A stretch of DNA of 49,926 nt from Paramecium octaurelia (GCA_905182995.1 CAJJDP010000038.1:44565-94490), one strand, 5' to 3'. Positions 12,130 through 24,256 are shown, numbered from the stretch's first letter. Numbers and translations are program-made. The notes: generated by a model from the letters alone, not told the origin.

Positions 12130-12625
12130 TATAAATAAAACCTACAATCTCTCCTCATAAAGTTTTAAGTTTGATGATGTTATGGTAAGAAAGAAGACCA
12201 AACTTAACATAATATAATTATGTGTTAATAATCCATCTCTCTGAAATTATTAATCAAATTTACCGTAAGTAATAGGTAGTATTTATGGAGAAAAAGGAGA
12301 TCATAAATAAATGAGATTTGATTATTGTACTTATATTCAAGAGCTAACCACCAATATGGTTTTAGTTAAAACTATTGGTATATAGTGAAATAAGGTTGAG
12401 TATATTTAAATAGGAAAAAAAGAAGATATCATTAATAAACTTAATAAGGTAAACTACTTAGAATCACTTCCATAAACAACTTCTACCTCCAATTTAAAAA
12501 TGATATTGCAAATAATGATGGAAATAAACTTGGAATCATATCAAAGAAGACACACCTTAGAGAAGACTAATTTGAATTAATAAAATCACAATTTCCAGAT
12601 AAGGGGGATTTATAATACAAATTGA
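12130..12625 (+). CDS. unrecognised plus gene
   Basis: Plus frame with the segments HKVLSLMMLWQERRPNLTQ, HLSEIINQIY, HKQMRFDYCTYIQELTTNMV, GKKEDIINKLNKVNYLESLP and MEINLESYQRRHTLEK, ending in TGA at 12623-12625. A 30-nt intron at 12365-12394 (GTTAAA...AAATAAG) keeps frame and removes an in-frame TGA; a 32-nt intron near 12265 joins the preceding exon. A second frame overlapping the 3' part (KLGIISKKTHLREDQFELIK) is also convincing, so the exon structure is uncertain. Confidence 0.4.
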
Positions 12626-12929
12626 TAAAGGAAATCCTAATTTCAATAGGAAAAAAGAAAACCAATATCGAAGAGGTCTCTCACTTCTATATTATAGCTA
12701 TCAAATTGATTCAAAAAAATTTTAGAAATTTTTTGAGAAAAGTGCATTTTAGGTTTTGAGGCGTGAGATAGTTTCGAGTTATTCGTTGTACATCATCCTC
12801 TCTTTTTACATTTTTAAGGGGTTTCAGATTGTCTAATACAAATTTTCTCCTTCAGAACTTCTAAGTATGACAAAATAAAGAAATAGAAATTCATGAGATT
12901 GTTTTGTAGAAATCAACCAAAATAAAAAA

Positions 12930-13260
12930 TACTAAGTGAAACAATATAAAAGTAGATATTAAGGCAAAGGTACCATTGGTAAAATAATTCGTAAGATAAA
13001 TGGATCTAAAATGAAGAATTAACATCATAAACATATGGGCTGGAATGTTAATGCAATAAAATAGAGTACATACTTAAAAGGATAAATATGTGTAAATTTA
13101 ATTTTCAATAACATAATTGAGATCTTATACTTTTCTCATTTAATAAATGAAAAAGCGAAACACAAGAAAAAAAAGTTCAACAATAAACTTTAATTTTTCA
13201 ATATTTAGTTTCAAATATACATATTGTTTAAATAAATTTGATTTACCACCTATCTTTATC
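12930..13260 (+). CDS. exon of an unrecognised plus gene
   Basis: A plus frame reading KQYKSRYQGKGTIGKIIRKI and then KMKNQHHKHMGWNVNAIKQ stays free of TGA to about 13259. Composition favours coding, but no start, domain or splice to neighbouring exons was established. Confidence 0.3.
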
Positions 13261-14217
13261 TTGAAAACCTGATCTTCAAATATCAGTAATCTTATATGAG
13301 ACTCTGCATTTTAGAATTGCTCTAAGGAACTTAATGTCATTTCACTTTAAAATTACCTTCTCTTCCTCTTTTAAGTGATTTAAAATTAGCTGATTTATTA
13401 AAGCATATACTACATATTGCGTCTATACTAAACCATTAATACTCTACATTTGAGATCAATTATACTTATTGCAAAAAAAAATTTATTCGCCTAAACAAAG
13501 TTTTCCTTATGTTTTATACAATTAAAGTAGTTAGTTAAAATAATTACTTAAGAGAATATGTTAAATCAATTAAGTAATTTAAAAGCTATTTAAGTCTTCC
13601 TATCCTTTTTTGGCTATTAACTTTAAATACTATACTTTTGCTGATACATGAAACCAAGAGGCTAATTTACAATAAAACTATACGATAATAAAATTAATGA
13701 TTTTTACTTTAACTGTTTAAAATATTGAATACTTAATAATTGATTAAACTTTCTAAAAAGATCAACCATCTAATTTTATCAGTAATAAGGTTAACTTACT
13801 TTTTTTTCCTTGCTTCATGGTGTTTAACATTTCCTTGATCCAATTAATTTCTCCAAATTTCCAATCCATCTCTTATAGCACTAGACTTTATCAGACATTT
13901 TAAATTGTGTTCCAAACTGACAAGCAGCTTTCATTCTGAATGATACTATTATATCATTAATAGTAACTGTAGCGGTGATAACACTAATGATGCATAAGGT
14001 TTGGTGCACCCTGGGTGGAATTACAATGACCCAGTAAGTCATCACATCATTCAAAAGCTTTTATTTAAATAATTAATGAAAGTTGTCTCTAAAAATTTAA
14101 GATGTTTTTAATTCTATTCTATTTCTAGGGTAATTTTATAATTATTTGAATTCTGTTTATTAACATTTATGAGGCTAAGAATATTATTTAGTTTTATTTT
14201 AAACTTGACAAAATAAA
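13261..14217. other. no resolved gene
   Basis: AT-rich. Short minus coding-like text (FEDQVFKIKIGGKSNLFKQY) ends this side of 13300. The rest shows nothing I can support. Confidence 0.25.
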
Positions 14218-14830
14218 TGAAATATATCGAATTTTTTAATTTATCATACAAAATGCCCGGTAATTGGAAGGATCACATATTTATTTGATCAAAAGTAATA
14301 ACTATGCCCTCGGGAATATCCAAAAGAAGTATTATCAACACTACAAAAATATTTTGAAGTTATTCTCAAAAAATTGAAAGAGTTCATGAGACAATTTAAA
14401 GGCTAAATGTTTAAATGAAAAAATGAGCAGGTTAATAAGTTTTGAAATTCAAACTTTAGCTATGTTGTGTCAGAATTATAATATGGAAACCTCTCATTCG
14501 AAGGAGGGAATAGTGAATACTTTTTTATGTTTTAATCTATTAAGTTATTTTTTAAATTATAACTGAAAATACTGAACTCTAGCAAACTATTGAATGAAAT
14601 GTTGTTATTCCGTAAGGCGAAATTTTTGAATAAATTATGAATGAGTGATTAGTGAGCAGAGGCTTTGCAAGTTAAATTTTATACTTAGATTCAGGTATCT
14701 GAATTAAAAAAGATAAGCACAAGATCTTAAGGGTTAAATAGTAGATATTTTGACAAGTAGAACAATTGAGAATTTGATTGAGAGTTTTAAAATGGAGGAA
14801 AACATGGAAAGGGTGATGGAGAGTTTTTGA
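14218..14830 (+). CDS. coiled-coil fragment upstream of the WD40 gene
   Basis: Plus frames carry a Cys-containing start region (CPVIGRITYLFDQ, LCPREYPKEVLSTLQKYFEV) followed by ILKKLKEFMRQFKGQMFK and, further on, helical charged text (SRTIENLIESFKMEENMERV). This resembles the Cys-motif plus coiled-coil front part of the scaffold proteins elsewhere in the window. Frames are broken in several places without clear introns, so it may be a degenerate gene. Confidence 0.3.
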
Positions 14831-15309
14831 GTGGATCTAATCTATAAACAAGAAGTAAAAGTAATTCGCTGCAAAGCTGCGACTCTGCCAGAAAATTGAA
14901 ACAAAGTAATCTAGCTCACTTAATAACCTAGGGATACCAATTAGTAATTTAGACTAGAATTCTATACAAAGAATTAGGAGAAGTAGAAAAATTGATGCAA
15001 GCTCTAATAACGTATACTTTTTATCACCAGATAGACTCCTTTACCTGCTTTTTTGGAAGTTTTCTTTATAAATAGATAATTTGATTAAACCAAATTCATA
15101 TTATAAAAGCACAAGAAGTCATTACTAGTTTTTAAAGATATATTTTCTAATTGAAACCTATAATTTTTTTAAAAACAACCTGTCCTGCTAAAAGAAAACC
15201 AAATTCAATAAATAATACCTTTAATTTGAATATTTAAGAGATGCTGTTATTTTAGAGTTTATAACCAAAAAAGGAAGTAATAAATTTAATAATAATATTT
15301 GAAAAAGAA

Positions 15310-17983
15310 ATGAATTGCAAAAAAGTTTAGGATGAAGATTTGTATGAGATTTTGGCTATATCTAAAGCTATTGATGAAGTAGTCTTCCCACTTCTAATTA
15401 AACTATTCAAAATAGAGAAAATATAAGACACTTTTTATTTTCTCACATAAGATCAAAATCAAAGGCAAGTTTAAAAAGAAATATTATCTTTAGATAATTC
15501 ATTATTATTGGAAAAGGAATAGTTGTTTAAGGTTGGAAAAAATAACATTAATAGAGTAACAGAGGTTCTTCAAGCAATTAGGGTTCATGAGTTTAATATA
15601 TAGAATTTCTCGTTAGATGAATATGAAGAAATTAAATAAGATATGATCACAAAAATATCTTAAGACAAGAAGATTATAGAACTATTAAAATTTTTAGTTC
15701 ATCTTACTGCCATAGATAAGAAATTCATATAGTGTGGATCAAATTCTCTTCATTTCTTAGTTTAAATGAAAGTTGATTTGAAAGAATAATGTTTTGAAAA
15801 TATTAGAATTTAAAATACTTCTCTGGTAGGAGCAAATTTCGTTAGGTGTGATTTGAGTGGATCTGAATTTGAAAATGTTATAATAAGCGGAATGAATTTA
15901 AATTAAGCCTAATTATTTTATTGTAAGTGGAATAATTTAAGAATAAATGAGCTAAAGAAGTTAAATGGTCACAGTGGTAGTGTTAATAAAGTTTGCTTCT
16001 CTCCAGATTGTAAGACATTAGCATCTTGCAGTAATGATAATTCAATTCGTCTTTGGAATGTGAAAACAGGAAATGCAAAGTCTGTATTAAAAGGAAAGAA
16101 AGAAGTTAAATCAGTAGGCTTCTCCCCAAATGGTACAACAATGGCGTATTGCTGTGGTGATTTTGTATATGTATGGAATCTTAAAACAGGAAAATAAATA
16201 TCAAAAATATTTAATAGTCATTAAAGAGTGGTGAGTACAGTTTGTTTCTCTCCAGATGGTACTTTATTAGCATTTGGTAGTTGGGATTATTCTATCCGAT
16301 TATTGGATATTATGACAGGATAATAAAAAGCCAAATTAGATGGTCATTCAAGTAATGTTAATTCAATCTGTTTCTCTCCTGATGGTACTATAATATCCTC
16401 TGGAAGCTATGATAGCTCTATTCGTTTCTGGGATGTTAATACAGGAAAATAAATAGCTTAATTTTAAGGTCATACTCATTATATTAACTCCGTTTGTTTC
16501 TCTCCTGATGGCTCTACATTATCATCTGGCGGTTGGGATTTATCCATCCGATTATGGGATATGAAAACAGGCTAATTAAAGGTCAAATTAGATGGTCATA
16601 CTAAATGGGTTTCTTCTGTCTGCTTCTCTCCTGATGGTACTACATTAGCATCTAGTAGTGGAGATAAGTCTATCCGTTTATGGGATGTTAAGACAGGAAA
16701 ATAAAAGGACAAATTAGATGCTCATTCGAGTGATGTCATGTCAGTTTGTTTCACTCCTGATGGTACTACATTAGCATCTGGTAGTTGGGATAAATCCATT
16801 GGTTTATGGGATGTTAAGACCCAATAATATTAATAAAAGTTTGATTGCCATTCAGATGGAATTTTATAAGTTTGTTTCTCTCCTGAAGGTACTACATTAG
16901 CATCTGCTAGTAATGATAGGTCCATTCGTTTCTGGAATATTAAGACAGGATCATAAATAGTCAAAATTGATGGTCATTCAAATGGAATTTCATCAATATG
17001 TTATTCTCCTGATGGTTCTATGTTAGCATCTGGTAGTTAAGACTATACTATCCGTTTATGGGATATTAAGACAGGAAAATAAATAGCAAAATTAGATGGT
17101 CATTCTAATGGAATACTATCAGTCTGTTTCTCTCCTGATGGAACTATAATAGCATCTGCTAGTCATGATAGGTCTATCCGCTTTTGGGATATTAAGACAG
17201 GATAATAAAAAGCAAAATTAGAGGGTCATATTAATGGAATATTATCAGTCTGTTTCTCTCCTGATGGTAATACATTAGCATCCGGTAGTTAAGACTATTC
17301 TATCCGTTTATGGAATGTTCAGACAGGATAATAAAAGCCAAATTAAATGGCCATATTCATTATGTTCATTCAGTCTGTTTTTCTCCTGATGGCAATACAT
17401 TAGCATCTGGTAGTTAAGACTATACTATTCGCTTATGGGATCTTAATACAGGATAATAAAAGGTCAAATTAGATGGTCATTCTAATGGAATTCTATCAGT
17501 TTGTTTTTCTTCTGATGGTACTACATTAGCATCTGGTAGTATGGATAACTCTATTCGTTTATGGGATGTTAAGACAGGGTAATAAAAAGCCAAATTAGAT
17601 GGTCATTCAAATTGTGTTAATTCAATTTGTTATTCCCATGATGGTACTACTTTGGCATCTTGTAGTGAAGATAAGTCGATCCGTTTATGGGATGTTAAGA
17701 CCAACACATAAATTTTAACTTCAGATAATGGTCGTTGTAGTATTCTATTATAATTTTAACCCCAAATTTTTAAAGAAAGAAGTATAAATTTTTATTATTT
17801 TTAGCCACCTCTTGTATTAATATTCAATTCATTTCTGAATAGCCAATATTTTAATCTTAAGGTACTCTAATCTTGAAAGGAGAATTTTTTCATCATTCAG
17901 GCATAAACTTGAGGACATTATTTTAATAAAAAGGGAGCTTCATTTTAGAAAATTAGATTAGATTGCAATTACAATAAAACTGA
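15310..17983 (+). CDS. pentapeptide-repeat / 14-blade WD40 protein, one frameshift
   Basis: The ATG at 15310 opens a roughly 215-residue N-terminal region ([20 protein letters not shown]) that ends in pentapeptide-like repeats ([19 protein letters not shown]). From about 15965 follow 14 WD40 units of 42 codons with the core [20 protein letters not shown], enough for two seven-bladed propellers. The tail ends [29 protein letters not shown], as in related Paramecium proteins I recall. A 23-nt intron at 17782-17804 restores the tail frame. Between units 11 and 12 the A-run at 17333-17336 is one base short of its sister repeats and shifts frame; no intron can fix this. TAA/TAG Gln codons occur in almost every repeat. 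Expected role: protein-interaction scaffold. Confidence 0.85.
17782..17804 (+). other. 23-nt intron in the WD40 gene
   Basis: GTATAA...TTTTAG. Removing it joins a phase-1 codon (Thr) and connects the last WD40 blade to the conserved C-terminal tail. Confidence 0.85.
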
Positions 17984-18633
17984 TTATTATTCTAAATAAG
18001 GATTATATAAATACAAATTCATATAAATTTACTATTTTTACGATTGATCCTAAACCTAACAATTTCATTTTATAAGCAAAACGCATAATTTCTTCTTCTA
18101 TCATTAATTTGATTCTACTACAGCAAATCCAATTTTCACACAAAAAATTAATTTGTTGTTATGAGCGACAAGAAACTCCTTTTAAATCAAAATACATAAA
18201 TTGTTATGTTAAATCTCTTGTCCTTTAAGATTAAATCTACTAATCGATTTGAATGGCAAGTAAATAAAAAAGTAATAAACTTTCAAAATGTAATTGAAAT
18301 CATTTTTTACATATCATTATTTCAAATAGTGATTTGCTTACAAATATGAAGTAGAATTTAGATTTTAAGAGCAAGTAAAAACATTTCATCAAGATTTGTA
18401 TCATCGCTAGAAATCAAAATTTTCCCTTGGTAAACTTTGTTTTGCCCAATACTCAAGCAGAATGTTTGCAAGTACCCTTAACTTAATCTTTCGGCTCGAA
18501 TTGAATTAAGAATTAATAATTGATGAGGTAAGTAATCTATGGTATTGATTAAACATTTAAACTTATAGACTTCTTTATTGGAAAGATATTTAAGGAAGTA
18601 AGATGAGGAAGTAAAGGGTGAATATTATAAAAA

Positions 18634-18900
18634 ATGGGTGACGAAGAAGAGAAGTAGAATAATAAGAACTAGAAGAAGTAGGGGGTGATCATGAAAAATA
18701 TGAAAACTTGATATGAGATTTTAGCCACATCAAGAAAAACTGATGAAAAAATATTCGGTAGGACCATTGAAATTAGTAGAAAAAGAAGATATGATTGACA
18801 GATTGGAAATGAAATAAACGGAATAAGATTAGTTTTTTGACCGAGAAATCAGATTTATTGAAAAGATTATTCAAACGCTGAAATCGAAAAATGTTGAAAC
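18634..18900 (+). pseudogene. truncated relic of the WD40-family N-terminal region
   Basis: An ATG at 18634 starts MGDEEEKQNNKNQKK; an in-frame TGA follows at about codon 26. Directly after it comes YEILATSRKTDEKIF, matching [15 protein letters not shown] at the start of the gene at 15310. A +1 shift then gives GPLKLVEKEDMIDRLEMKQ and FDREIRFIEKIIQTLK, and homology stops before any WD40 blade. One nonsense codon, one frameshift and loss of the propeller argue for a dead partial copy lying about 650 nt downstream of the live gene. Confidence 0.6.
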
Positions 18901-18961
18901 TATTCTAACTTTCTTGTTTGTTTTTTAATTCCTATTTTTATTATATCTAAATTACTTTTAG

Positions 18962-19160
18962 ATGATTATATTAAAGGCAGCTACTAGTTTAACAATCAAT
19001 TAGATAGTAAACTTGTAAATTCAAAAGAAATTTTTTAGTGCAATTATCATTATAAAGTAGAATTAAACTATAAAAATTAATTTGAGTAAAAATGGAATAG
19101 CTTGGAACGGAGATATGATTATGAAAGCCTAAGATAACACTTTAGTAGTTTGATATTGAC
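18962..19160 (+). CDS. coding fragment, unrecognised
   Basis: A plus frame reading DDYIKGSYQFNNQLDSKLVN then SKEIFQCNYHYKVELNYKNQ and QKWNSLERRYDYESLRQ has clear coding composition. It stays open beyond 19471, where it overlaps the end of the convergent minus WD40 gene, so only the first part is accepted. It may be a remnant of the same pseudogene or a separate exon. Confidence 0.3.
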
Positions 19161-19470
19161 TTACTCTGTTAGCTTTTTGGTGAAATTAAAATAAAATATT
19201 AAATACATAGCAACATTCCATTTTTAGTTTGATTAAAATTTAATTTATATAAGAAAATAAAGTCATACTTAATCTAGTAATCAAATCGCTAAATTAAATT
19301 AGAATGATTTATTTTGCTTATTATTTATATTCTGGAAACAACTTTAAGAATAAATAATTATCCAGTAAAAATTTAAGAACGAGATCTATAAGAATAAATC
19401 CATGAAATTGTTTTTAAGGGGGTTTCAATTATATTAATATATGTTAACAACTATGGAATATAATAATTCA

Positions 19471-20950
19471 TCATTTCTCACTTAGTCTGACTTAGATGAT
19501 ATTTGAATTCTTGTCCCAAGTTATCAAATATTTTCGATTTTAGCTTATTTACCCATAAATACATTAACCTCCAAAAAAAATGGATTAATGGAGCTAAAAG
19601 TTACCTTAATTGTCAAATTTAATCAAATGAATGTAATTACCATTTTTGGCTAAGATAATGTTGTTAGATTAAATGAACTATATGGGGAAGAACGCTCCAA
19701 AATCTGTACAGCCACTTTTTGCATGAATAGTTTTGTCTTTTTAAATAGATCATTTGAAATCTTAAAAATCCACATTTCTTACAAATTGTAAGGTTAAAAT
19801 ATAAATAAATTATCTGTTATAAAACTTAGCCTATATCCATGAACTTCTAAAATAATCTTTTATTTAACAATCCAGATGCTCTATTGAACTCTTTTTAATC
19901 ATTTGTAAAACTAAAATTACATTATCAGATCCACAAGAGATCAATTTATTATCATTTAAACTTAAGCTTAATCCAAATATTGTATTATTCATATATCTAT
20001 TCTTTTAAATAAAATAAAATATTATCAAATTTGCACTATTATTAATATATATTAATGACAATCTCATTATGCTCTTTTATTACTTACGAAAATTTCCAAA
20101 ACTATGTTGCATTATTTTTTTTAGAAATATGAATAGTTTAGTCCAAACCAGCTGATATCAAAAGATCCTCTTTAGAATTCATTATTAAGCAAATTAATAG
20201 GGTAGAAATGAAAAATAGATTTTGATATCCATTTTGGATGCTTGAAAGAGTTATTGGCCAAAATAGGATTTTACTATCACGCCCTCCTGAAATGAGGTAA
20301 TTCCAAAATTTTGCCAATTTTAAACAATTGGCATCAAAATTATGTCCTAGTAAACTATAATCTATTTTAGACTTCCTTTCTTTAATTCTTATACAATTAT
20401 AATACTATTATAACCAATTACTAAAATTGGTTATAATGAAATAAATTTAAAGGCATGACTATTTAGAAAGTAACTATATCTCTTATTTGTGATTATATTA
20501 ATAATTCAAATATAAATAAAAAATTAGAGTAATAGTCTATGAATGCATTAAAAACAATTAGAAATACTATGTTTCAATACATTTTTGTATTAATGATATT
20601 TTGAATGAACTAGATAATTGTGTGATTGTCACAAAATTTTCATTAATTATTATTACTTAAGTAACCTCTAACCTCTATATAAATGCTCTTTAATGATATC
20701 ATAATATATGAGGAATTACAGTTCAGACTTATGAATTCCAGAATACCGAACTTTTTAGTTTTAAATACAAATAATCAAATATATATCAAAAGATTGCTCT
20801 AAGTTAAAATTACGCCATTTTATTGAATAAAAAGATTAGTTATTCTAAAATTTAGAGTAATTAGCATAGAAAAATTTTGAATAAAATATAGATGTATTTA
20901 GCTATTTATTTTTAGAAAATTGAAGAAATAAATTAGGCTGAAATTGATGA
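19471..20950 (-). CDS. WD40 protein, frameshifted paralogue of 46317-47921
   Basis: Minus strand, ending in TGA at 19473-19471. In order: a helical N-terminal part (FNLEQSFDIYLIICIQNQK), then blades matching the intact gene at 46317: HAFKFISLQPILVIGYNSII, YLISGGRDSKILFWP, EDLLISAGLDQTIHISK, LNDNKLISCGSDNVIL, and the tail GYRLSFITDNLFIF, NNIILAKNGNYIHLIKF, QNRKYLITWDKN. Consecutive pieces lie in different frames. At least two shifts (near 20330 and 19740) have no GT...AG intron available; one sits in an A-run. It is either a decaying copy or carries sequence errors. N-terminal start not fixed. Confidence 0.6.
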
Positions 20951-20999
20951 AGAATTTAGGTGATCCTCACAAAAATATTAATTGTATAATTGATATAAA

Positions 21000-21596
21000 G
21001 AAATTCTAAATATAAAAAAATAAGTAATTTTGAAAGCTTAAAAAACGCTATTTATTCTTAAGACTAAGCTGAAATAGTTTATTAAATTTCTTCTCAGCCC
21101 GATTTTTTATTTAATAATATTTTGCATTTTTCAAAATTGAAGATTTTGGAGAATCTATCCTCTTATATAATCAACTCTTAAATTCCTAAACCAATGTATT
21201 CATCATACTAAATCTAAAAATTTGTCAACGTGTTAAATCAGGTTTGGCTTAATTATAAATTAATCTGTTTTTTAATACAGAAGCGAAATTAATGCAATGA
21301 GGAAGCATTAAATTAAGTATTTCTTAAGGCAATAATAGGTGTTCAAAATCAACATTAAATAATTTCAAAAATTAGGATTAGTCATTTTGAATTTAATATT
21401 AAATATAAATTTAAATGACGAAGCAACAAAAGAATATGAAAAATTACTTAAAATCAAACCTAACAAATATTAAGCATTTCTTTGAAAATCAATTCAATAC
21501 ATATTCTTCCTTTTGAAAATTTTCAATAATAACTAAAATTATTTGAAGAGTTTGTTTTCACTATGTATATAACTTTCAAATGTACCTGTTAAGAAA
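21000..21596. other. no resolved gene
   Basis: AT-rich, with no frame on either strand that I can support. Confidence 0.25.
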
Positions 21597-21815
21597 ATGA
21601 TAATTATACTTTTGATACTATTTGTTTGTTTAAGTTTACTAAGCATAATCTCAGGTAATATGAAATATATGCAAACACTAATATTATTCCCTTTTTTGGA
21701 GTTTTCAATTCATTTGAACTTTACAAGGAGTAAACCGAATTTTATAATTAGATATTCTAATCCTAAATATCCAGTTCTTTCTGACAGTATATACATAACG
21801 ATTAAAAGCATTTGA
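21597..21815 (+). CDS. short ORF with signal-peptide-like start
   Basis: A genuine ATG at 21597 begins MIIILLILFVCLSLLSIISG, a typical signal peptide or membrane anchor, and the 72-residue frame ends in TGA at 21813-21815. The remainder is not distinctive. The last 50 nt lie inside the duplicated block. It could be an antisense mirror of the minus gene next to it, so confidence is low. Confidence 0.25.
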   Translation: MIIILLILFVCLSLLSIISGNMKYMQTLILFPFLEFSIHLNFTRSKPNFIIRYSNPKYPVLSDSIYITIKSI

Positions 21816-23010
21816 GACAAGACTTGTGACATGATATGTTAGAATTCTATATTATTTCCATTATCAAATAATTTTTCCTATACTATACTCACATCCACCT
21901 CTTGAATTACGAAATCATCCGAAAAGACATATCCAAATATTTAACAATATTTAAATTATAAGTTACATAGCATCAAAAGGAAAATATATATAAATATTGA
22001 TGTTGATGAATTAATTGTAAAGCATCATGCAGCCTAGTATATGAGTTAAAAGCATCTTTGATTAAGTGATCCTCATAAATTACATCTTTCTGTCATGCAT
22101 AAGGATTACTAAATCTTGCATCCATCCAAAAACAATCACAAAATACTATTGACAATAATTTATTAATTGTATAGTGATGCAGTCCTTATTTGAATAATAA
22201 TATTAAAGATTATTATAATAACTAATTCAATAGGATATCTAACCACTCTCACGTTATTTTATCAATCATAAATTATTCTTGAATAAATTAATTGCTGCAG
22301 TCTTCTTATTTTGGTATCCAAATAATGATTTATTCCAGAAAAAATCTCACATACTTTTTTTTTGCATTAAGCTTGACAATAAGTAGTTTCATCCTTTGCA
22401 TCCGCTGATATACAATTTGAATAATAATTAGCACACGGAGTATTATTATTATTGATATTATTAATTTATGAAGCTATCCCAATAGTAGCCTTTCTTCAAA
22501 TTATCCTAACACAGTATAATAGTAAGTATAGTGAACATAAGTAGAATATGAATATAATTACTGATTAGAATCATATCTACTCTTACATTCAGATTATATT
22601 ATAAACTCATAACAATATTGTTCTTTAATGAAGAATCATTATCTATAAGTTAAGTGATAATTAAATTAAGTATACTAATTTACCTTTTAAATTGATGAAT
22701 TAATTTTATTAAAAAAGAAATGGCATATATCATTTATAGGTATATCTTGTGATAAAGTAATCACACTTCTAATAATAATTAAAGAATTGATAAACGAGGC
22801 ATTTGCAATTACAGTAATAAAATCCCTAATTGAATGACATCAAGTTAATTTACAGTTAATAAGATATGTAAGTATGAGATGAACGAGCTTTAATGACAGA
22901 GGCACAGTCTCCACTACTAGCAAGAACCAAGGATTAATTTGAATTAATTCTGAATTAAAAATGATAAAATTTTAAGCATTCATCCTCATTTATAGTTATT
23001 GTTTTCTAAT
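21766..23010. repeat. 1245-nt exact duplicate, copy A
   Basis: Identical by eye to 23012-24256 (offset 1246), separated only by the N at 23011; flanks differ at once. Same pattern as the duplications at 1233 and 42498, so most likely an unmerged contig overlap. Confidence 0.95.
22000..23000 (-). CDS. Cys-rich, possibly surface or secreted protein, partial
   Basis: Minus frames contain closely spaced cysteines: CANYYSNCISADAKDETTYC, QAQCKKKVCEIF and, upstream, LASSGDCASVIKARSSHTY, YYCNCKCLVYQFFNYYQKCD. Downstream come KDVIYEDHLIKDAFNSYTR and LHDALQLIHQHQY. The cysteine pattern recalls secreted or GPI-anchored ciliate surface proteins, but I see no definite immobilisation-antigen repeat. Exons are in different frames and neither start nor stop was fixed. 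The same gene recurs at +1246 in copy B. Confidence 0.4.
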
Positions 23011-23011
23011 N
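23011..23011. other. single-N assembly gap 2
   Basis: One undetermined base between the two exact 1245-nt copies. Confidence 0.95.
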
Positions 23012-24256
23012 AATATCCAGTTCTTTCTGACAGTATATACATAACGATTAAAAGCATTTGAGACAAGACTTGTGACATGATATGTTAGAATTCTATATTA
23101 TTTCCATTATCAAATAATTTTTCCTATACTATACTCACATCCACCTCTTGAATTACGAAATCATCCGAAAAGACATATCCAAATATTTAACAATATTTAA
23201 ATTATAAGTTACATAGCATCAAAAGGAAAATATATATAAATATTGATGTTGATGAATTAATTGTAAAGCATCATGCAGCCTAGTATATGAGTTAAAAGCA
23301 TCTTTGATTAAGTGATCCTCATAAATTACATCTTTCTGTCATGCATAAGGATTACTAAATCTTGCATCCATCCAAAAACAATCACAAAATACTATTGACA
23401 ATAATTTATTAATTGTATAGTGATGCAGTCCTTATTTGAATAATAATATTAAAGATTATTATAATAACTAATTCAATAGGATATCTAACCACTCTCACGT
23501 TATTTTATCAATCATAAATTATTCTTGAATAAATTAATTGCTGCAGTCTTCTTATTTTGGTATCCAAATAATGATTTATTCCAGAAAAAATCTCACATAC
23601 TTTTTTTTTGCATTAAGCTTGACAATAAGTAGTTTCATCCTTTGCATCCGCTGATATACAATTTGAATAATAATTAGCACACGGAGTATTATTATTATTG
23701 ATATTATTAATTTATGAAGCTATCCCAATAGTAGCCTTTCTTCAAATTATCCTAACACAGTATAATAGTAAGTATAGTGAACATAAGTAGAATATGAATA
23801 TAATTACTGATTAGAATCATATCTACTCTTACATTCAGATTATATTATAAACTCATAACAATATTGTTCTTTAATGAAGAATCATTATCTATAAGTTAAG
23901 TGATAATTAAATTAAGTATACTAATTTACCTTTTAAATTGATGAATTAATTTTATTAAAAAAGAAATGGCATATATCATTTATAGGTATATCTTGTGATA
24001 AAGTAATCACACTTCTAATAATAATTAAAGAATTGATAAACGAGGCATTTGCAATTACAGTAATAAAATCCCTAATTGAATGACATCAAGTTAATTTACA
24101 GTTAATAAGATATGTAAGTATGAGATGAACGAGCTTTAATGACAGAGGCACAGTCTCCACTACTAGCAAGAACCAAGGATTAATTTGAATTAATTCTGAA
24201 TTAAAAATGATAAAATTTTAAGCATTCATCCTCATTTATAGTTATTGTTTTCTAAT
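23012..24256. repeat. 1245-nt exact duplicate, copy B
   Basis: Second copy of 21766-23010, carrying the same Cys-rich minus-strand coding at about 23246-24246. Confidence 0.95.

Noticed and set aside
22430..22460. Short ATT/TAT simple repeats as CRISPR-like or satellite arrays
   Set aside because: Only low-complexity AT runs; no spaced direct repeats were found anywhere.
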